Of a stretch of DNA of 64,000 nucleotides, positions 30,446 through 40,751 are shown piece by piece. The DNA lies in the NCBI RefSeq assembly GCF_963966145.1, contig NC_091046.1:22878001-22942000 (forward strand), read 5' to 3'. Both the position numbers and the translations under genes were made by a program. The DNA comes from Tenebrio molitor (lineage: Eukaryota; Arthropoda; Insecta; Coleoptera; Tenebrionidae). Under the pieces are notes generated by a model. The model saw only the letters and a program-made list of their open reading frames with translations. It did not search any database and was not told where the DNA came from. Position 1 is the first letter of the stretch, and each line of letters starts with the position of its first letter.

Positions 30446-31048
30446 CTAAACATTTTTCATCGCTTGGGACGAGTTTTTGTATACCCTCTGCATAAAACTC
30501 TCCGGCCTGTTTTCCCACGTGAATTTTACCTCGTCATTCGTTTCAAATCGTTTTCCACGTAAGGCATTTTCCAGATCTTTAAACAAGTGAAAATTACCGG
30601 GTGCCGAGTCAGGACTATATGCTGGATGATCCATAATTTCCTACTTGAATCTTTCTAGCAATTCTCGAGTTTTTCCAGCAACGTGGGGCCGGCCATTGTC
30701 GTGCAAAAGCAGAAATCCTCGTCGCTTATTCTGAATGGCACGTCTCAATTTCCGAAGGGTCTCACAGTACCTGTGTGCATTTATCGTGTCACCTGGGATC
30801 ATAAAGTCCACCAAAAGGATACCTTTCTTGTCCCAAGATACGGTAGCCATCAGCTTACCAGTAGAAAAACTCTGCTTGAATCTATTTGGTTTGGTCTCTG
30901 AATTGGCACGATGCCATTCCATGGATTGTTGTTTACTCTCAGGAGTGAAATGCAAAACTCATGTTTCATCTCCCGTGACAATGTGATTAAGAAAATTGTC
31001 ACCTTCACGTCGATAGCGATCCAAAAACAGTCTCCTTTTGTAGCCCAT
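30446..31048 (-). pseudogene. Mariner transposase, 3' two thirds, two stops
   Basis: Read from 31048: MGYKRRLFLDRYRREGDNF, then ITGDET-like IVTGDET (first catalytic Asp), a stop in place of the residue before VLHFTPESK, ATVSWDKKGILLVDFM, FLLLHDNGRPH (second Asp), a stop after LLERFK, and HPAYSPDSAPGNFHLFKDL (third Asp, D34D-type spacing as in mariner). W-E-I-M-D would be expected at the second stop, so both look like single-base changes. The N-terminal DNA-binding half is missing: the frame begins with a Met just upstream of the first catalytic motif. The 5' end with GAATGTCCCCAAAAAAGAG reaches about 31131. Confidence 0.88.
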
Positions 31049-31359
31049 TTACAACCAATTAATTTGGTGTATAAATAATTAAAATCCTCCGATAAATAAG
31101 GGAGTTATGGACTCTTTTTTGGGGACATTCTATATAATATAATACAATGGGTGATATGCATAAAAATTAGTATCAAGCATCAGTATTTAGTTAAAAGTAT
31201 CAAGGACCTAATAAGTTCACGTATAGCCTAAGCGTTTCAAGGCTAAACTGTCAAAATATTTTTTTTCAAATGAGAACACATACTGTTTTTTAGTAATTCT
31301 GATAGAGATTTTTATTCTGAAAACAACAATGTTTCACAAATATACACTTACATACTAAA

Positions 31360-31916
31360 AACCAGAAAGTTGTTAAGAAAATGACAATTACAAATTATAT
31401 TTTGATCGCACAGTTTTAACTGACATTCACATTCAGCATAACAGACCAGACATTATTATTTTAAATAAACAACAAAAGCAAGCATATCTTTTAGATATAG
31501 CTGTTCCAAATTCACACAATATAACACAGACATATAATACAAAAATTAATAAATATTTAGAACTCTCCGTTGCTATGAGAAATCTTTGGTGTTTAGAAAA
31601 AATTTCGATTTTACCATTTATAATTTCAGTAACAGGAATAGTACCGCAATCTCTTTTTAAAAATTTAAAAATTTTGGACTTAGAGAACACATTGGTGGTT
31701 GAAATTCAAAAAGGTATATTATTATACTCATGTCACATCGTGAGGAAATTCCTTAACATTGACACAGAACATAAAACACAAAAAAGTCAAAATGTGGAGG
31801 CGAGACGCCGGTAATTATGTTGATAAGCACTGCACTATTACTTGATAGTATTATCCGTAATAGTGTATGTACTCCGGCAAAATTGCCGTGCCGCCGGGTG
31901 GAGGTGGGATATAAAA
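31360..31916 (+). mobile_element. RLE retrotransposon, 3' fragment, plus orientation
   Basis: From CCAGAAAGTTGTT to GGTGGAGGTGGGATA it matches the 3' quarter of 15654-16215 in inverse orientation with few differences, including the whole 3' UTR. It is 5'-truncated within the ORF. Confidence 0.9.
31377..31814 (+). pseudogene. RLE retrotransposon endonuclease and C-terminus, open frame
   Basis: 146 codons without interruption: RPDIIIL...LLDIAVPNSHN (the P-D/D endonuclease motif), KINKYLELSVAMRNLWCLEK and the conserved C-terminus ending EARRR and stop. A TAA at 31374 replaces the Leu codon seen in the copy at 16200, so the fragment cannot start translation properly. It is the best-preserved version of this region in the window. 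Confidence 0.85.
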
Positions 31917-32009
31917 TACAAAAAAACATGTAAGAAACGCTATTATTATTTGTCATTTGTTTTTCCAGCTACCTTAATTTGGTTATTTTTTATTATTATT
32001 AAGCGCACG

Positions 32010-32201
32010 ATGAAGTCGCAGAGTGCGGCGGATCTCTCGTGCTCCATATGTAATCAAATATTACACGACAATGAAGATTCAATTCAGTGCAGTGGTGTCT
32101 GTGACATTAGTGTACACTTGAAGTGTTCCGGACTCAAGAAGTCTGAACAAAAAATTCTGCAGGAGGGTTACTTTGGTTCTGCGATCACTGCCGGATCGTA
32201 G
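32010..32201 (+). pseudogene. LINE ORF1, N-terminal zinc finger
   Basis: MKSQSAADLSCSICNQILHD is followed by DSIQCSGVCDISVHLKCSGL: C-x2-C...C-x-x-x-C...H-x2-C, a PHD-like finger typical of CR1-group ORF1 proteins. A frameshift after EGYFG ends it at 32201; the frame 32225-32764 continues the protein. Confidence 0.8.
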
Positions 32202-32224
32202 GGACAAACGTAAGTTCCCTCCTT

Positions 32225-33314
32225 ATGTCGATTAAATCAGCGCTTCTTAATTGCCAAGATCAACTAATCAAGCAAGGTCTTATGATTGAAACTCAAAATG
32301 CAACCATAGCGTCATTGAAGAGTGAATTGTCCCTAGTAAAAACGACTTTGTCTAGTACAAGATCAGCGGAGGACGCCGCGATAACTTCTTTGGTTGAAAC
32401 AACAAAAAAAACGACAATTCCCAGTTTCTCCTCGTTTTTCAAACAAGATAAACCAGATACATTAACCCGAGAAGTTTCTGGTAAACCTGAAAACGCCCGA
32501 AACCACAAATACACGCGCCCTGTGTTGCGTAATGAAGATGCGGATGAAGACAACACCCATACCTTACTGGAACGCGACAAATCACCCGATGCAATCTCTC
32601 CAACTCATGACGTCAAACATATCAACCACGATGACCCCAAATGGGAGACTGTAAAGTCGCGCCGTCGAAACGCCGTGAACAGAAATAATCAAGACACCAA
32701 GAACGAAAAACCCCAGTTCTCTATGGTACCGGAAAAGCCGCTCCAAAATCTTCAACAATTCTAGGGGCACTGCGCCGCAAATGGTTATACGTCGGACGAA
32801 TCATAGGCAATGAAGTTTCCGAGAATGACGTGAAAGATTATCTCCAAAACATCGACTGTCACGAGATTATTATTATAGTGGAACCAGAAATATAGTGTTT
32901 TTATGAGGGATGGAGTACATTAACTTGAGAGGGTCAGTTATGGCAGGGCAATAAACTTCTGGCACTCGTCGCGCGACTGGGCTCTACCTACCTTTATCGC
33001 CGATGGTCCATTTTTAGACGGCTGAAAAACATCTGTCATAGAAGATTTATAACTCTCTTCAAATTGGTAATAAAAGTGATCCCAAAATTGTAAAAGAAAT
33101 TATCGACCTTAGTCCATAAAAACACTATATTTCTGGTTCCACTATAAGAAGCTTACAACAAAGGGCCATAATTCAACCTTCAGTATCGGTGTTCCCCCCA
33201 AAATATTCAACGATGTTTTCAACCCTGATATTTGGCCAGATTCAGTATGTCTTCGTGAATTCAATGTGCGCTCTTTTTTAGAGAAGAAACGCCATATCCA
33301 AAACAACATGTAAG
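32225..33314 (+). pseudogene. LINE ORF1, coiled coil and C-terminal domain
   Basis: 32225-32764 has a heptad-like stretch (LLNCQDQLIKQGLMIETQNA; TIASLKSELSLVKTTL) and a charged linker. A shift at 32764 leads into KWLYVGRIIGNEVSENDVKD, and beyond the MITE 32876-33144 the domain continues KLTTKGHNSTFSIGVPPKIF, NPDIWPDSVCLREF and ends with a stop at 33314. This VGRI...V-P-x-x-x-x-x-x-x-x-x-x-W-P-x-G/S-V end is the usual ORF1 C-terminal domain of these LINEs. Confidence 0.75.
32876..33144. mobile_element. TA-flanked MITE inside LINE ORF1
   Basis: TAGTGGAACCAGAAATATAG at 32876 pairs with CTATATTTCTGGTTCCACTA ending at 33144, and TGTTTTTATG/CATAAAAACA follows. TA at 32874-32875 and 33145-33146 is the target duplication. 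ORF1 coding sequence runs up to one side and resumes on the other, which proves the insertion. Confidence 0.92.
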
Positions 33315-33404
33315 TTCTACCGATGAAACTAAAGTTTTTAATGTTCCAATCCAAAACATAACAACATATTACATATAAACATACAGTCGGTTGGTTCCAA
33401 AATA

Positions 33405-34226
33405 TTGGAACTCGAATCATTCTTGAAATTAGCATATCCTATAGAAATTCTTTGTCTTAATGAACACTGGCTTTCACCAAATGACATAGATGTATTAAGT
33501 ATTGATAACTACACTGTAGCTTCAAGTTTCTGTAGATCCAAGTACAAACATGGCGGTGTGGCAATACTAATTCATAATTCTCTAAAGCTCTGGCCATCAC
33601 TAAATACGGTACAATATTGTAAAGAGTTGCATTGTGAAATAGCAGGAATCGCATTCAACGGATGTCGACTTTATACGATTTACAGACCCCCTGCTGGCAA
33701 TTTCGATCTCTTTATTGAAAAACTAGAATTTCTCCTTCAGAGCATCGTTGGCAAAAGTTATATAATAATAACGGGCGATTTCAATTGCAAATTTAATACT
33801 TCAGAAAAACAAGCAGTAACCCTTGTAAACACCTTTATTTCATTTGGTCTTCAACAAGCTGTTTTCTTACCTACCAGACAACTTTCCTGTTTAGATAACA
33901 TCTTCACGAATATTAGAGAAGACAAATTCTCTATCGAAGTTTTCAACCCTGCACTATCTGACCATTCAGCTGTTTGCATGAGTTTCTTCCAACCAACAAC
34001 GCAGAACGCTACAATAGAAAATGAAATTTTCCATCGCCCAATTACTGAGCATGGTTTATTCACACTTTACAATATTATAGAAAATACAGATTGGTCATTC
34101 ATTGACAACAATTGCGAACTAGATTCTGAACATCTATTTGAAACATTCCTGGGCACGATTGCCTACAATGTAAATGTATGCTTTCCCTTAATTAAAATAC
34201 AGCCCAAACATGGCACAAATATTTAA
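33405..34226 (+). pseudogene. LINE ORF2, endonuclease domain
   Basis: Exonuclease-endonuclease-phosphatase motifs in order: LCLNEHWLSPNDID (catalytic Glu), KYKHGGVAILI, YRPPAGNFDLF, IIITGDFNCKFN (Asp/Asn pair), LDNIFTN and ALSDHSAVCM (Asp-His). The domain nicks target DNA to prime reverse transcription. The frame should begin about 33372 with NIQSVGSKILELE, one shift upstream. It ends in a stop at 34226 that interrupts the ORF2. Confidence 0.88.
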
Positions 34227-34259
34227 AAAAATAATTGGTTCAATGAGAAACTGAGGAGA

Positions 34260-34586
34260 ATGAGAGATACTCTCCAGCTCTTAAATACATTATGTAATAA
34301 CAAAACCGTTGACAATACAACATACCAAAATTTCAGAAATTTGTATAGGAAAGAATTAACTAAGGCCAAAAAAACATTTAACGAGCAGTTCATACACAAA
34401 GCAGCGAACAAGCCAAAAGCAATGTGGGAAATTATAAACAAAAATAAAAAAAAAATTAACCCAAACCTTATAACAGTGATAACATTTGTGCTTCAGATTT
34501 CAATTTATATTTCACAGGTATTGCCGAAAAACTTATTAAAACAATTCCCGTGCAACAACCTGAAACCAACTTTCAAAACTATCTAA
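34260..34586 (+). pseudogene. LINE ORF2, linker between endonuclease and RT
   Basis: MRDTLQLLNTLCNNKTVDN, YRKELTKAKKTFNEQFIHKA and KAMWEIINKNKKK match the linker that precedes the RT in CR1/jockey-group proteins (Y-x-x-x-x-x-x-x-x-x-x-K...W-x-x-I/N). The frame shifts again near 34490-34550. Confidence 0.75.
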
Positions 34587-36118
34587 GTAATATCGCAAGA
34601 CCTCAGGATGATTTTAATTTCAAAGAAATCTCTTATAATGACGCACGCGATGCAATATTAGCTCTCAGTAGCTCTAACGTAAAAGATGTTTATCATATTA
34701 ACTCAAAGATAATTAAAACCCTAGTAAATGTCATCTATATCCCTTTAACAAAAATTTTTAACAAATGTATCGCGGAAAATGTTTTTCCCAACGTGTTGAA
34801 AATCTCCAAAGTTATACCCCTATTCAAAAAGGGGAATAAAGACAACATGAATAATTATAGACCCATTTCCATTGTACCGACTTTTTCAAAAGTCTTTGAA
34901 TACGTACTGAAGAAACAAATCACTAAATTTTTCGACAATAACAATCTGTTTTCCAAAAGCCAATATGGGTTCAGAAACAATTTGTCAACAACTCTAGCTG
35001 TAAATGACCTAAGCGAATTTGTATTCTCAGCACTCGAAAACAAAGAACATGTCAATGCAACCTGTTTCGATTTATCTAAAGCTTTTGACTGCGTAACTCA
35101 TCACATATTACTAACGAAGCTCGGATACTATGGCTTCAATCAAAGCAGCACTGATCTGTTACAGTCCTACCTCCAAAACCGACAACAGTTTGTTGCAGTG
35201 AACGGAATGGTGTCGGATAACTTATCCATTAATTGCGGCGTTCCCCAGGGTTCTGTCTTAGGCCCACTGCTTTTTCTCATCTACATTAATGACCTGCCAT
35301 TGGCACTACCGAAGAACAAATTTACGCTATTTGCCGACGACACAACCACATGTATTTCCAGTCGTAGTCTCATGTCTCTTAACATAGAAATCTAGTACAC
35401 ACAGGTACAAATTTTCACATGGTTTACTGCAAACAAACTGGTTGTTAATAAAGATAAGACACAATCAATAATATTTTCGCTTCGGGAAATTGGTGAAAAT
35501 AGTAAAACCATTAAACTTCTTGGAATCCATTTGGACACTAAAATGACATGGGAAGCTCATGCAGACCATTTGGTGAAGACGATTTCCAAAAAGCTGTTTG
35601 TATTAAGGCAACTTCGTAGTGAAGTAAACGATAAAACACTTGTTACTGCCTACCATGCCCTAGTTCACAGTAATATAACTTATGCTATTCTCGTATGGGG
35701 TCATTCTACACACTTTCGTAAAGTTTTTAACCAGCAGAGGAGATGTATTCGTGTTCTGGGTGAACTTGGTTACAGAGATGACTGTGGAGACATATTTAAA
35801 ACATTTAAGATATTAACGGTTCCCTGTATATATATTCTACAATGCGTACTCTATATGTACAAGAATAAAGACAACTACTGCTCGTTAAACCATTCGCACT
35901 TAACCAGGCACCACAACTTATTATTAAGCATTCATTCGAGACTGCACAAAACACAAAATAGCACTCGCTATTATTGTGTAAAATTTTATAATGCTCTTCC
36001 TTTGCATCTTAAAAACATGAACTTTAAACCCTTCAAACTACATTTAAAGCAATTGCTAACTAAAAATGCATTCTATTCTTTCGAAGAGTTTTATTCATTC
36101 ACAAAGTCCTTATAGATT
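34550..36118 (+). pseudogene. LINE ORF2, reverse transcriptase and C-terminus, one in-frame stop
   Basis: RT motifs: KVIPLFKKGNKDNMNNYRPI, VNATCFDLSKAFDCVTH (motif A), NCGVPQGSVLGPLLFLIYIN (motif B), FTLFADDTT (motif C). A TAG at 35393-35395 interrupts the frame, which then continues in the same register through KLLGIHLDTKMTWEAH, YAILVWGHST and RRCIRVLGEL (the post-RT region of CR1-group proteins) to the stop at 36116-36118. Apart from that stop the domain is intact. Confidence 0.9.
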
Positions 36119-36250
36119 TTTTGTTTTGTTTAAATTTTATTTATATCTCTTTATTTTATTGTTGCTTTTTTGTTCCGTATTTGTAGACAGTGTGTAAAAT
36201 TGTTTGATTTATAACACGCAAATACATTATTATTATTATTATTATTATCG

Positions 36251-36692
36251 TCTATACTCAAACTGCGCTCCATTTTGCGGTAAACATTGGCGGCTTCTCT
36301 GCGTAATCCCCGATGTTATTATTTGTCATTTGTTTTTCCAGCAAACTTAATTTGGTTATTACATTGTAAGCAAAGGATTTTGATAGTTTCTCGCTTGGTG
36401 CTCGTCATTTGTTTCAAAAGTTAGTGTTATTTTTTTATGTGAGGTTATACTTATGATACATTGTAGTTTTCAGAATAAAAATATAATAGAATTATGTGCT
36501 TAAAAAAAAGTATGTGTTCCTATTTGAAAACAAATATTTTGACAGTTTAGCCTTTAAGCCCTTGGTGCTATACGTGAATTTAGTAGACCATCTTGTAGCC
36601 TATCCGCAACCATTTAATTTGGTGTATAGATAATTAAAATGCTCCCATAAATAAGGGAGCTATGGACTCGTCTTCTTTTTTGGGAATACATG
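36251..36692 (-). mobile_element. Mariner-derived repeat, inverted copy
   Basis: On the minus strand from about 36690: CCCAAAAAAGAAGACGAG, TCCCTTATTTATGGGAGC, CACCAAATTAAATGGTTGC and GGCTAAACTGTCAAAATATT match 24425-24600. The plus-strand portion next to the LINE tail (TCGTCTATACTC, TTTGTTTTTCCAGC) matches 24708-24770 in the opposite orientation, so the structure is a rearranged pair of copies. Confidence 0.6.
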
Positions 36693-37517
36693 TATATGAA
36701 AAAATTATCTAGACCGAAAAGTGGTATATTTTGATTGTTCTTTTTGGTACAATATGTAGATACTATAAAACAAAACCAATCCATTTTACTTAATCATGAT
36801 CAAACGAGCATACTGTTTTCGTCTTTTAAATTTGAATTGTTTTGGTTTTTATTTAAGATTTCAACACAAATATTTGAATATTAATATGAATTGATAAAAC
36901 AAGTGATTCAAAACTCCAGTTTGTATTTTATGACAATCTCCGATCAGACACATCTACACACTAAATCGTTGAGCGATAAGGCGAGGTCATTGTTATAAAT
37001 TAAAGAAGGAGACCTTTCAATCCGGTGAACGGCAATATTTCATGTCGAATAGAGTTTTTAATATATTTGTAATTCTCTCCCCGACAATGACCAATAAATT
37101 CGCCCTCGATACTCTACCTCCTTTTAAATATTTCAAATAAATAATATAAGAAGGTTGCTAAAACTGCCCTACGCATTCATTATTTTTCTAGATCATTTCA
37201 TAACATCCACCTTAATATCCTGCTTTCAGAAGATATTTTACAAGGTTATAAATGCCAATAAATGGCGACAAATAGGAATTAATTTATATTTAAAATCCAA
37301 TTTGTATCTTTAGAAAATCGCCTAGTAAAGAAGTTTCTAAGATTTTTGGAGAGTTTAGATATCAAATGTCAACATGAATTTTAATGAAATCTTACAAATT
37401 TCTACAATAATTCAATTTCTTAATTTTCAGAAAATATACCACTATTCCAATTATTTCGACCAATTTCTCGTATAAGTCCATCCATAATTTCTAATTCAAC
37501 ATACATATAATATCTAG
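36693..37517. other. No gene seen
   Basis: AT-rich DNA with no supported ORF or inverted repeat. Confidence 0.45.
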
Positions 37518-37865
37518 GTATCGCGCGTTCAAATGAAATCCTGGGCTGGACAGGTGTTGGAAACCGTCAATTGTTGTGCTTTTTTAAAGTGTAAATTAAT
37601 TGGAGCATGTTGATAGCTTACCTAAAATTTGGAAACAAAAAAATGTTTCTTTTTTTTTCTTTCTTTGTAATGTTTTAGAATTTTAGATTAAAAATAGAGT
37701 AACCAACGATTCCCACTCTCTAAGAGCACACTTGCCGAAAACAAACATGTTCAGTTATGTGCCGATTAAAAATAAACAAATGTCATTCGTGTCAAACGGC
37801 GGGAAATTCAAACTTTACAATTTCCAACCTCTACTCAGCCCAGGATTTCATTTGAACGCATGATA
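37518..37865. mobile_element. Short TIR element (MITE)
   Basis: ATCGCGCGTTCAAATGAAAT plus CCTGGGCTG at the left pairs with CAGCCCAGG and ATTTCATTTGAACGCATGAT at the right. Non-coding body. Confidence 0.8.
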
Positions 37866-38000
37866 TAAAGTCGGCCTTACACCAAGGTAACAATTGGCAA
37901 CAAGTTGCCTGCAACATTTTTTAGTAATGTTGCCGGTCATTACTAAAAAATGTTGCAGGCAACATTTTGCCAATTGTTGCCTTGGTGTAAGGCCGCCTTA
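37866..38000. mobile_element. Nearly perfect hairpin MITE
   Basis: AAGTCGGCCTTACACCAAGG at 37868 pairs with CCTTGGTGTAAGGCCGCCTT ending at 37999; CAACAATTGGCAA, TTGCCTGCAACATTTTTTAG and TAATG pair inward, leaving almost no loop. It touches the previous element. Confidence 0.85.
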
Positions 38001-38741
38001 ATAAATATAATGTGTACTACTACGTTTCTACTTCATTGTAAATAATTTGGTGTAAAACATTTAAAAAACTCTACTTTACGTTAATATACCTAATCCCATT
38101 TTTTACTATTGTCATATTTTTGTCATTTTGATTTATCTATACAGGCTGATTCACGTAGCCCGTTCATTAGAAACTTTCTGATTTCCCCAAATCATATTAA
38201 TATGAAAATTGGTAGTTGACCATAATCGACTACTCCAAGTTCAAATGAAATATTTTCAAAATGGTGGCACTCCCGAAAATACCGGAAATCGACGCCATCT
38301 TTATTTTTTTTAATGGAAAGGCCTCATTTTGACTTCACATTTCGATTCTACGTTAAATTTCGAGTTTAGAACGTTTTTTTGTCATCGTTTTTGATCTATG
38401 TCATCTTTTTGGCAAAAAAGCGAGGTTGCAGGGCTTCATTAACAAATTTATAACTCTTGAACCATCGGAAATAAATAATTGATTTTTTTTAGTTGAATTT
38501 CTAAAGACCTGGCCGATCTTTTCCGCCATTAGTGAAAATTTTTTTATGTGTCATACGCCTACTGAAATTTTTCAAAATTGCTAATCAAAAAATGTCAAAC
38601 ACTTAATTTTTTTAAATAGCAACCACCATTTATGACACTAGATATAAATGTAAAATTTAATTCTAAGCCTACTTTTATTAACATTGTGTATGCCTACTCC
38701 CAGCCTTTCTGGCTTAATTTCGATTTTTTGAGTAAAATATA

Positions 38742-39645
38742 CAGTGAGCGGCAAAAGTATGGAATAAATTCCTTAAAAATTAAACAAATTTTTTTTCAAA
38801 AAAATCTTTGGACAGGTCAATTTTAGTTTATAAAAATACATGTTTTAGTACCAAAGAAAATTCCAAGCAGTCATTTGTTTTCGAGTTATGACGTCATCGA
38901 TAGTTTTTTTAAATAGAAACCCTCTATTTTTTTTCTTGATTCTGATAGCCCTTTTAATTGTCTAAATGACAGTATAAAAATTTTGTTATCTTACTAAGGA
39001 AATTTTTGAGAAAAAAAATAATAAAGTTGGAAAAAATAAATTTTATAACAAACAAAAACAAGTCAAAAAATCAAGTAGGCAAATCAAACAGTCAAATGTT
39101 ACTGTCAATTTCATTCGTATGTGTTATTTGTTTTACAAAACGTTTTCGAAAATGACTTAACAGAAACACAACGCATAGAAATTTTAATTTTGATGGGGTG
39201 CGGGCATAAAACTAGATAAAACTAAAACGGGGGGAATTTCTTCTTAAACTTGCTTATTGTCAACAAGCTGGGGGATGGCAATTCCAAACATTCAATTCCA
39301 TCATTTTAAGTACTTACTAACACAGTTTTCGACTTGTTTTTGTTCGTTATAAAATTTATTTTTTCCAACTTTATTATTTTTTTTCTCAAAAATTTCCTTT
39401 GTAAGGTAACAAAATTTTTATACTAACGTTTAGACAATTAAAAGGGCTATCAGAATCAAGAAAAAAAATAGAGGGTTTCCATAAAAAAAAAAAATATCAA
39501 TGACGTCATAACTCGAAAACAAATGACTGCTTGGAATTTTATTTTATATTAAAAGATGTATTTTTATAAACTAAAATTGACCTGTCAAAAGATTTTTTTG
39601 AAAAAAATTTTTAATGAATTTATTCCATACTTTTGCCGCTCACTG
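38742..39645 (+). mobile_element. Mariner-like foldback with about 320-bp TIRs
   Basis: CAGTGAGCGGCAAAAGTATG pairs with CATACTTTTGCCGCTCACTG; the arms continue through GACCTGTCAAAAG/TTTGGACAGGTC, GAGTTATGACGTCAT and AATTTTTGAGAAAAAAA. TA at 38740-38741 and 39646-39647. The outer foldback's right arm (about 40130-40150) shows the same site without it. In the middle, 39154-39210 reads DLTETQRIEILILMGCG, which fits the N-terminal start of a mariner transposase; the frame dies at once after GHKTR. Confidence 0.85.
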
Positions 39646-39775
39646 TATATTTTTTTTCAAACAATTGTTTTATTTGAATTTTTATTCAAAAATCACATGT
39701 AATAAACAGTAGATAACAACGAAATAATAAAAAATAAGCAAATTAACAAAAAAATATTTTCAACGAAATCATTTA

Positions 39776-40018
39776 CTGTCGCGAGCAATAAATTTTGGTC
39801 ATCAATGTCATTTCAAAATTTGGTTAGATTGTCACAAATCTAAAAAATTTCCCTGCCTGATTATGGCCACGTCAACAAAGTGTCAAAAAATTGAGAAAAA
39901 CATGACAATTAATGTCATACAACATGATGGTTATGATATTTACGACTGTTTTACAATGGAGCATTTTCGATTGCGTCAAACAATGACCTTGATGACCAAA
40001 ATTTATTGCTCGCGACTG
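39776..40018. mobile_element. TA-flanked MITE at the centre of the foldback
   Basis: CTGTCGCGAGCAATAAATTT plus TGGTCATCAA pairs with TTGATGACCA plus AAATTTATTGCTCGCGACTG. TA flanks both sides (39774-39775, 40019-40020). The sequences outside it (CAAATTAACAAAAAAATATT and the inverse) belong to the outer foldback arms. Confidence 0.85.
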
Positions 40019-40751
40019 TACATTAAAATATTTTTTTGTTAATTTGCTTATTTTTTATTGTTTTGTTGTTATCTAATATTTATTGCAATGCTATTTTTGA
40101 CTAAAAATTCAAATAAAACAATTGCTTATAAAAAGAATATTTTATTCAAAAAATTGAAATTACGCCTAAACGGCTGCAAATAATCATACATAATGTTCAT
40201 AAAAGTGGCCTTAAAATTTGATTTTACATTTATATCTAGTACCAGAAATGGTTGTTGTCGTTTAAAAAAATTAAGTTTTCGACATTTTTTGATTATCAAT
40301 TTTAAAAAATTGCAGTAGGCGTATGAAACATTAAAAAAATGTCGTCGATAGCGCAGAAAAGCGGCCAAATCTTTGGCAAGCCAGTAAAGTAAAAATAAAT
40401 TATTTATTTCTGATGGTTCAGGAATTATACATTTTTTAATGAAGCCCTGCAACCTCACTTTTTTGCAAAAAAGATGACATAGGTCAAAAACGATGACAGA
40501 TAAGTATTGACAAAAAGACGTACTAAACTCAAAAGTTAACGTATAATCGAAATGTGAAGTCAAAATGGGGCCTTTCTATTTAAAAAATCAAAGATGGCAT
40601 CGATTTCCGGTATTTTCGGAGGGCCGCCATTTTAAAAATATATTATTTGAACTTGGCGTAGTCGATTATAGTCAACTACTAATTTTCATATTAATATGAT
40701 TTTGTAAAATCAAAAAGTTTCTAATGAACGGGCTACGTGAATCAGCCTGTA

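Larger units (their letters stand above)
31142..31985 (+). mobile_element. Mariner-derived repeat interrupted by a retrotransposon fragment
   Basis: 31200-31358 (TTTCAAGGCTAAACTGTCAA, GATAGAGATTTTTATTCTGA, ACAACAATGTxTCACAA) and 31930-31985 (TTTGTTTTTCCAGCTACCTT) are the two parts of the repeat seen uninterrupted at 24545-24783. The RLE retrotransposon copy 31360-31916 sits between them. Confidence 0.65.
31986..36250 (+). mobile_element. CR1-group LINE, nearly full length, with (ATT)n tail
   Basis: Order on the plus strand: ORF1 with a PHD-like zinc finger (32010-33314, interrupted by a MITE), ORF2 with an apurinic-type endonuclease (from about 33372) and reverse transcriptase, ending at 36118, then a 3' UTR and an ATT-repeat tail at 36226-36249. 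PHD-like ORF1 plus endonuclease-RT ORF2 is the layout of CR1/L2-group LINEs. Stops and shifts make it inactive. Both sides are flanked by the module TTTGTTTTTCCAGC (31960 and 36330). Confidence 0.85.
38141..40751. mobile_element. Large foldback with two elements nested in it
   Basis: ACAGGCTGATTCACGTAGCC at 38141 pairs with GGCTACGTGAATCAGCCTGT ending at 40750; arms of roughly 600 bp run on through TTTCATATTAATATGA, GGTATTTTCGG/CCGAAAATACC, GCAGGGCTTCATTAA and TGTCATACGCCTAC-like text. Flanks are TA-rich. The left arm is interrupted at 38742-39645 and the centre by 39776-40018. ORFs in the arms (for example 40126-40563) mirror each other as nonsense and are not genes. Confidence 0.85.

Noticed and set aside
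40126..40563. 145-codon minus ORF in the large foldback
   Set aside because: It lies in one arm of an inverted repeat and the matching stretch of the other arm does not keep the frame.
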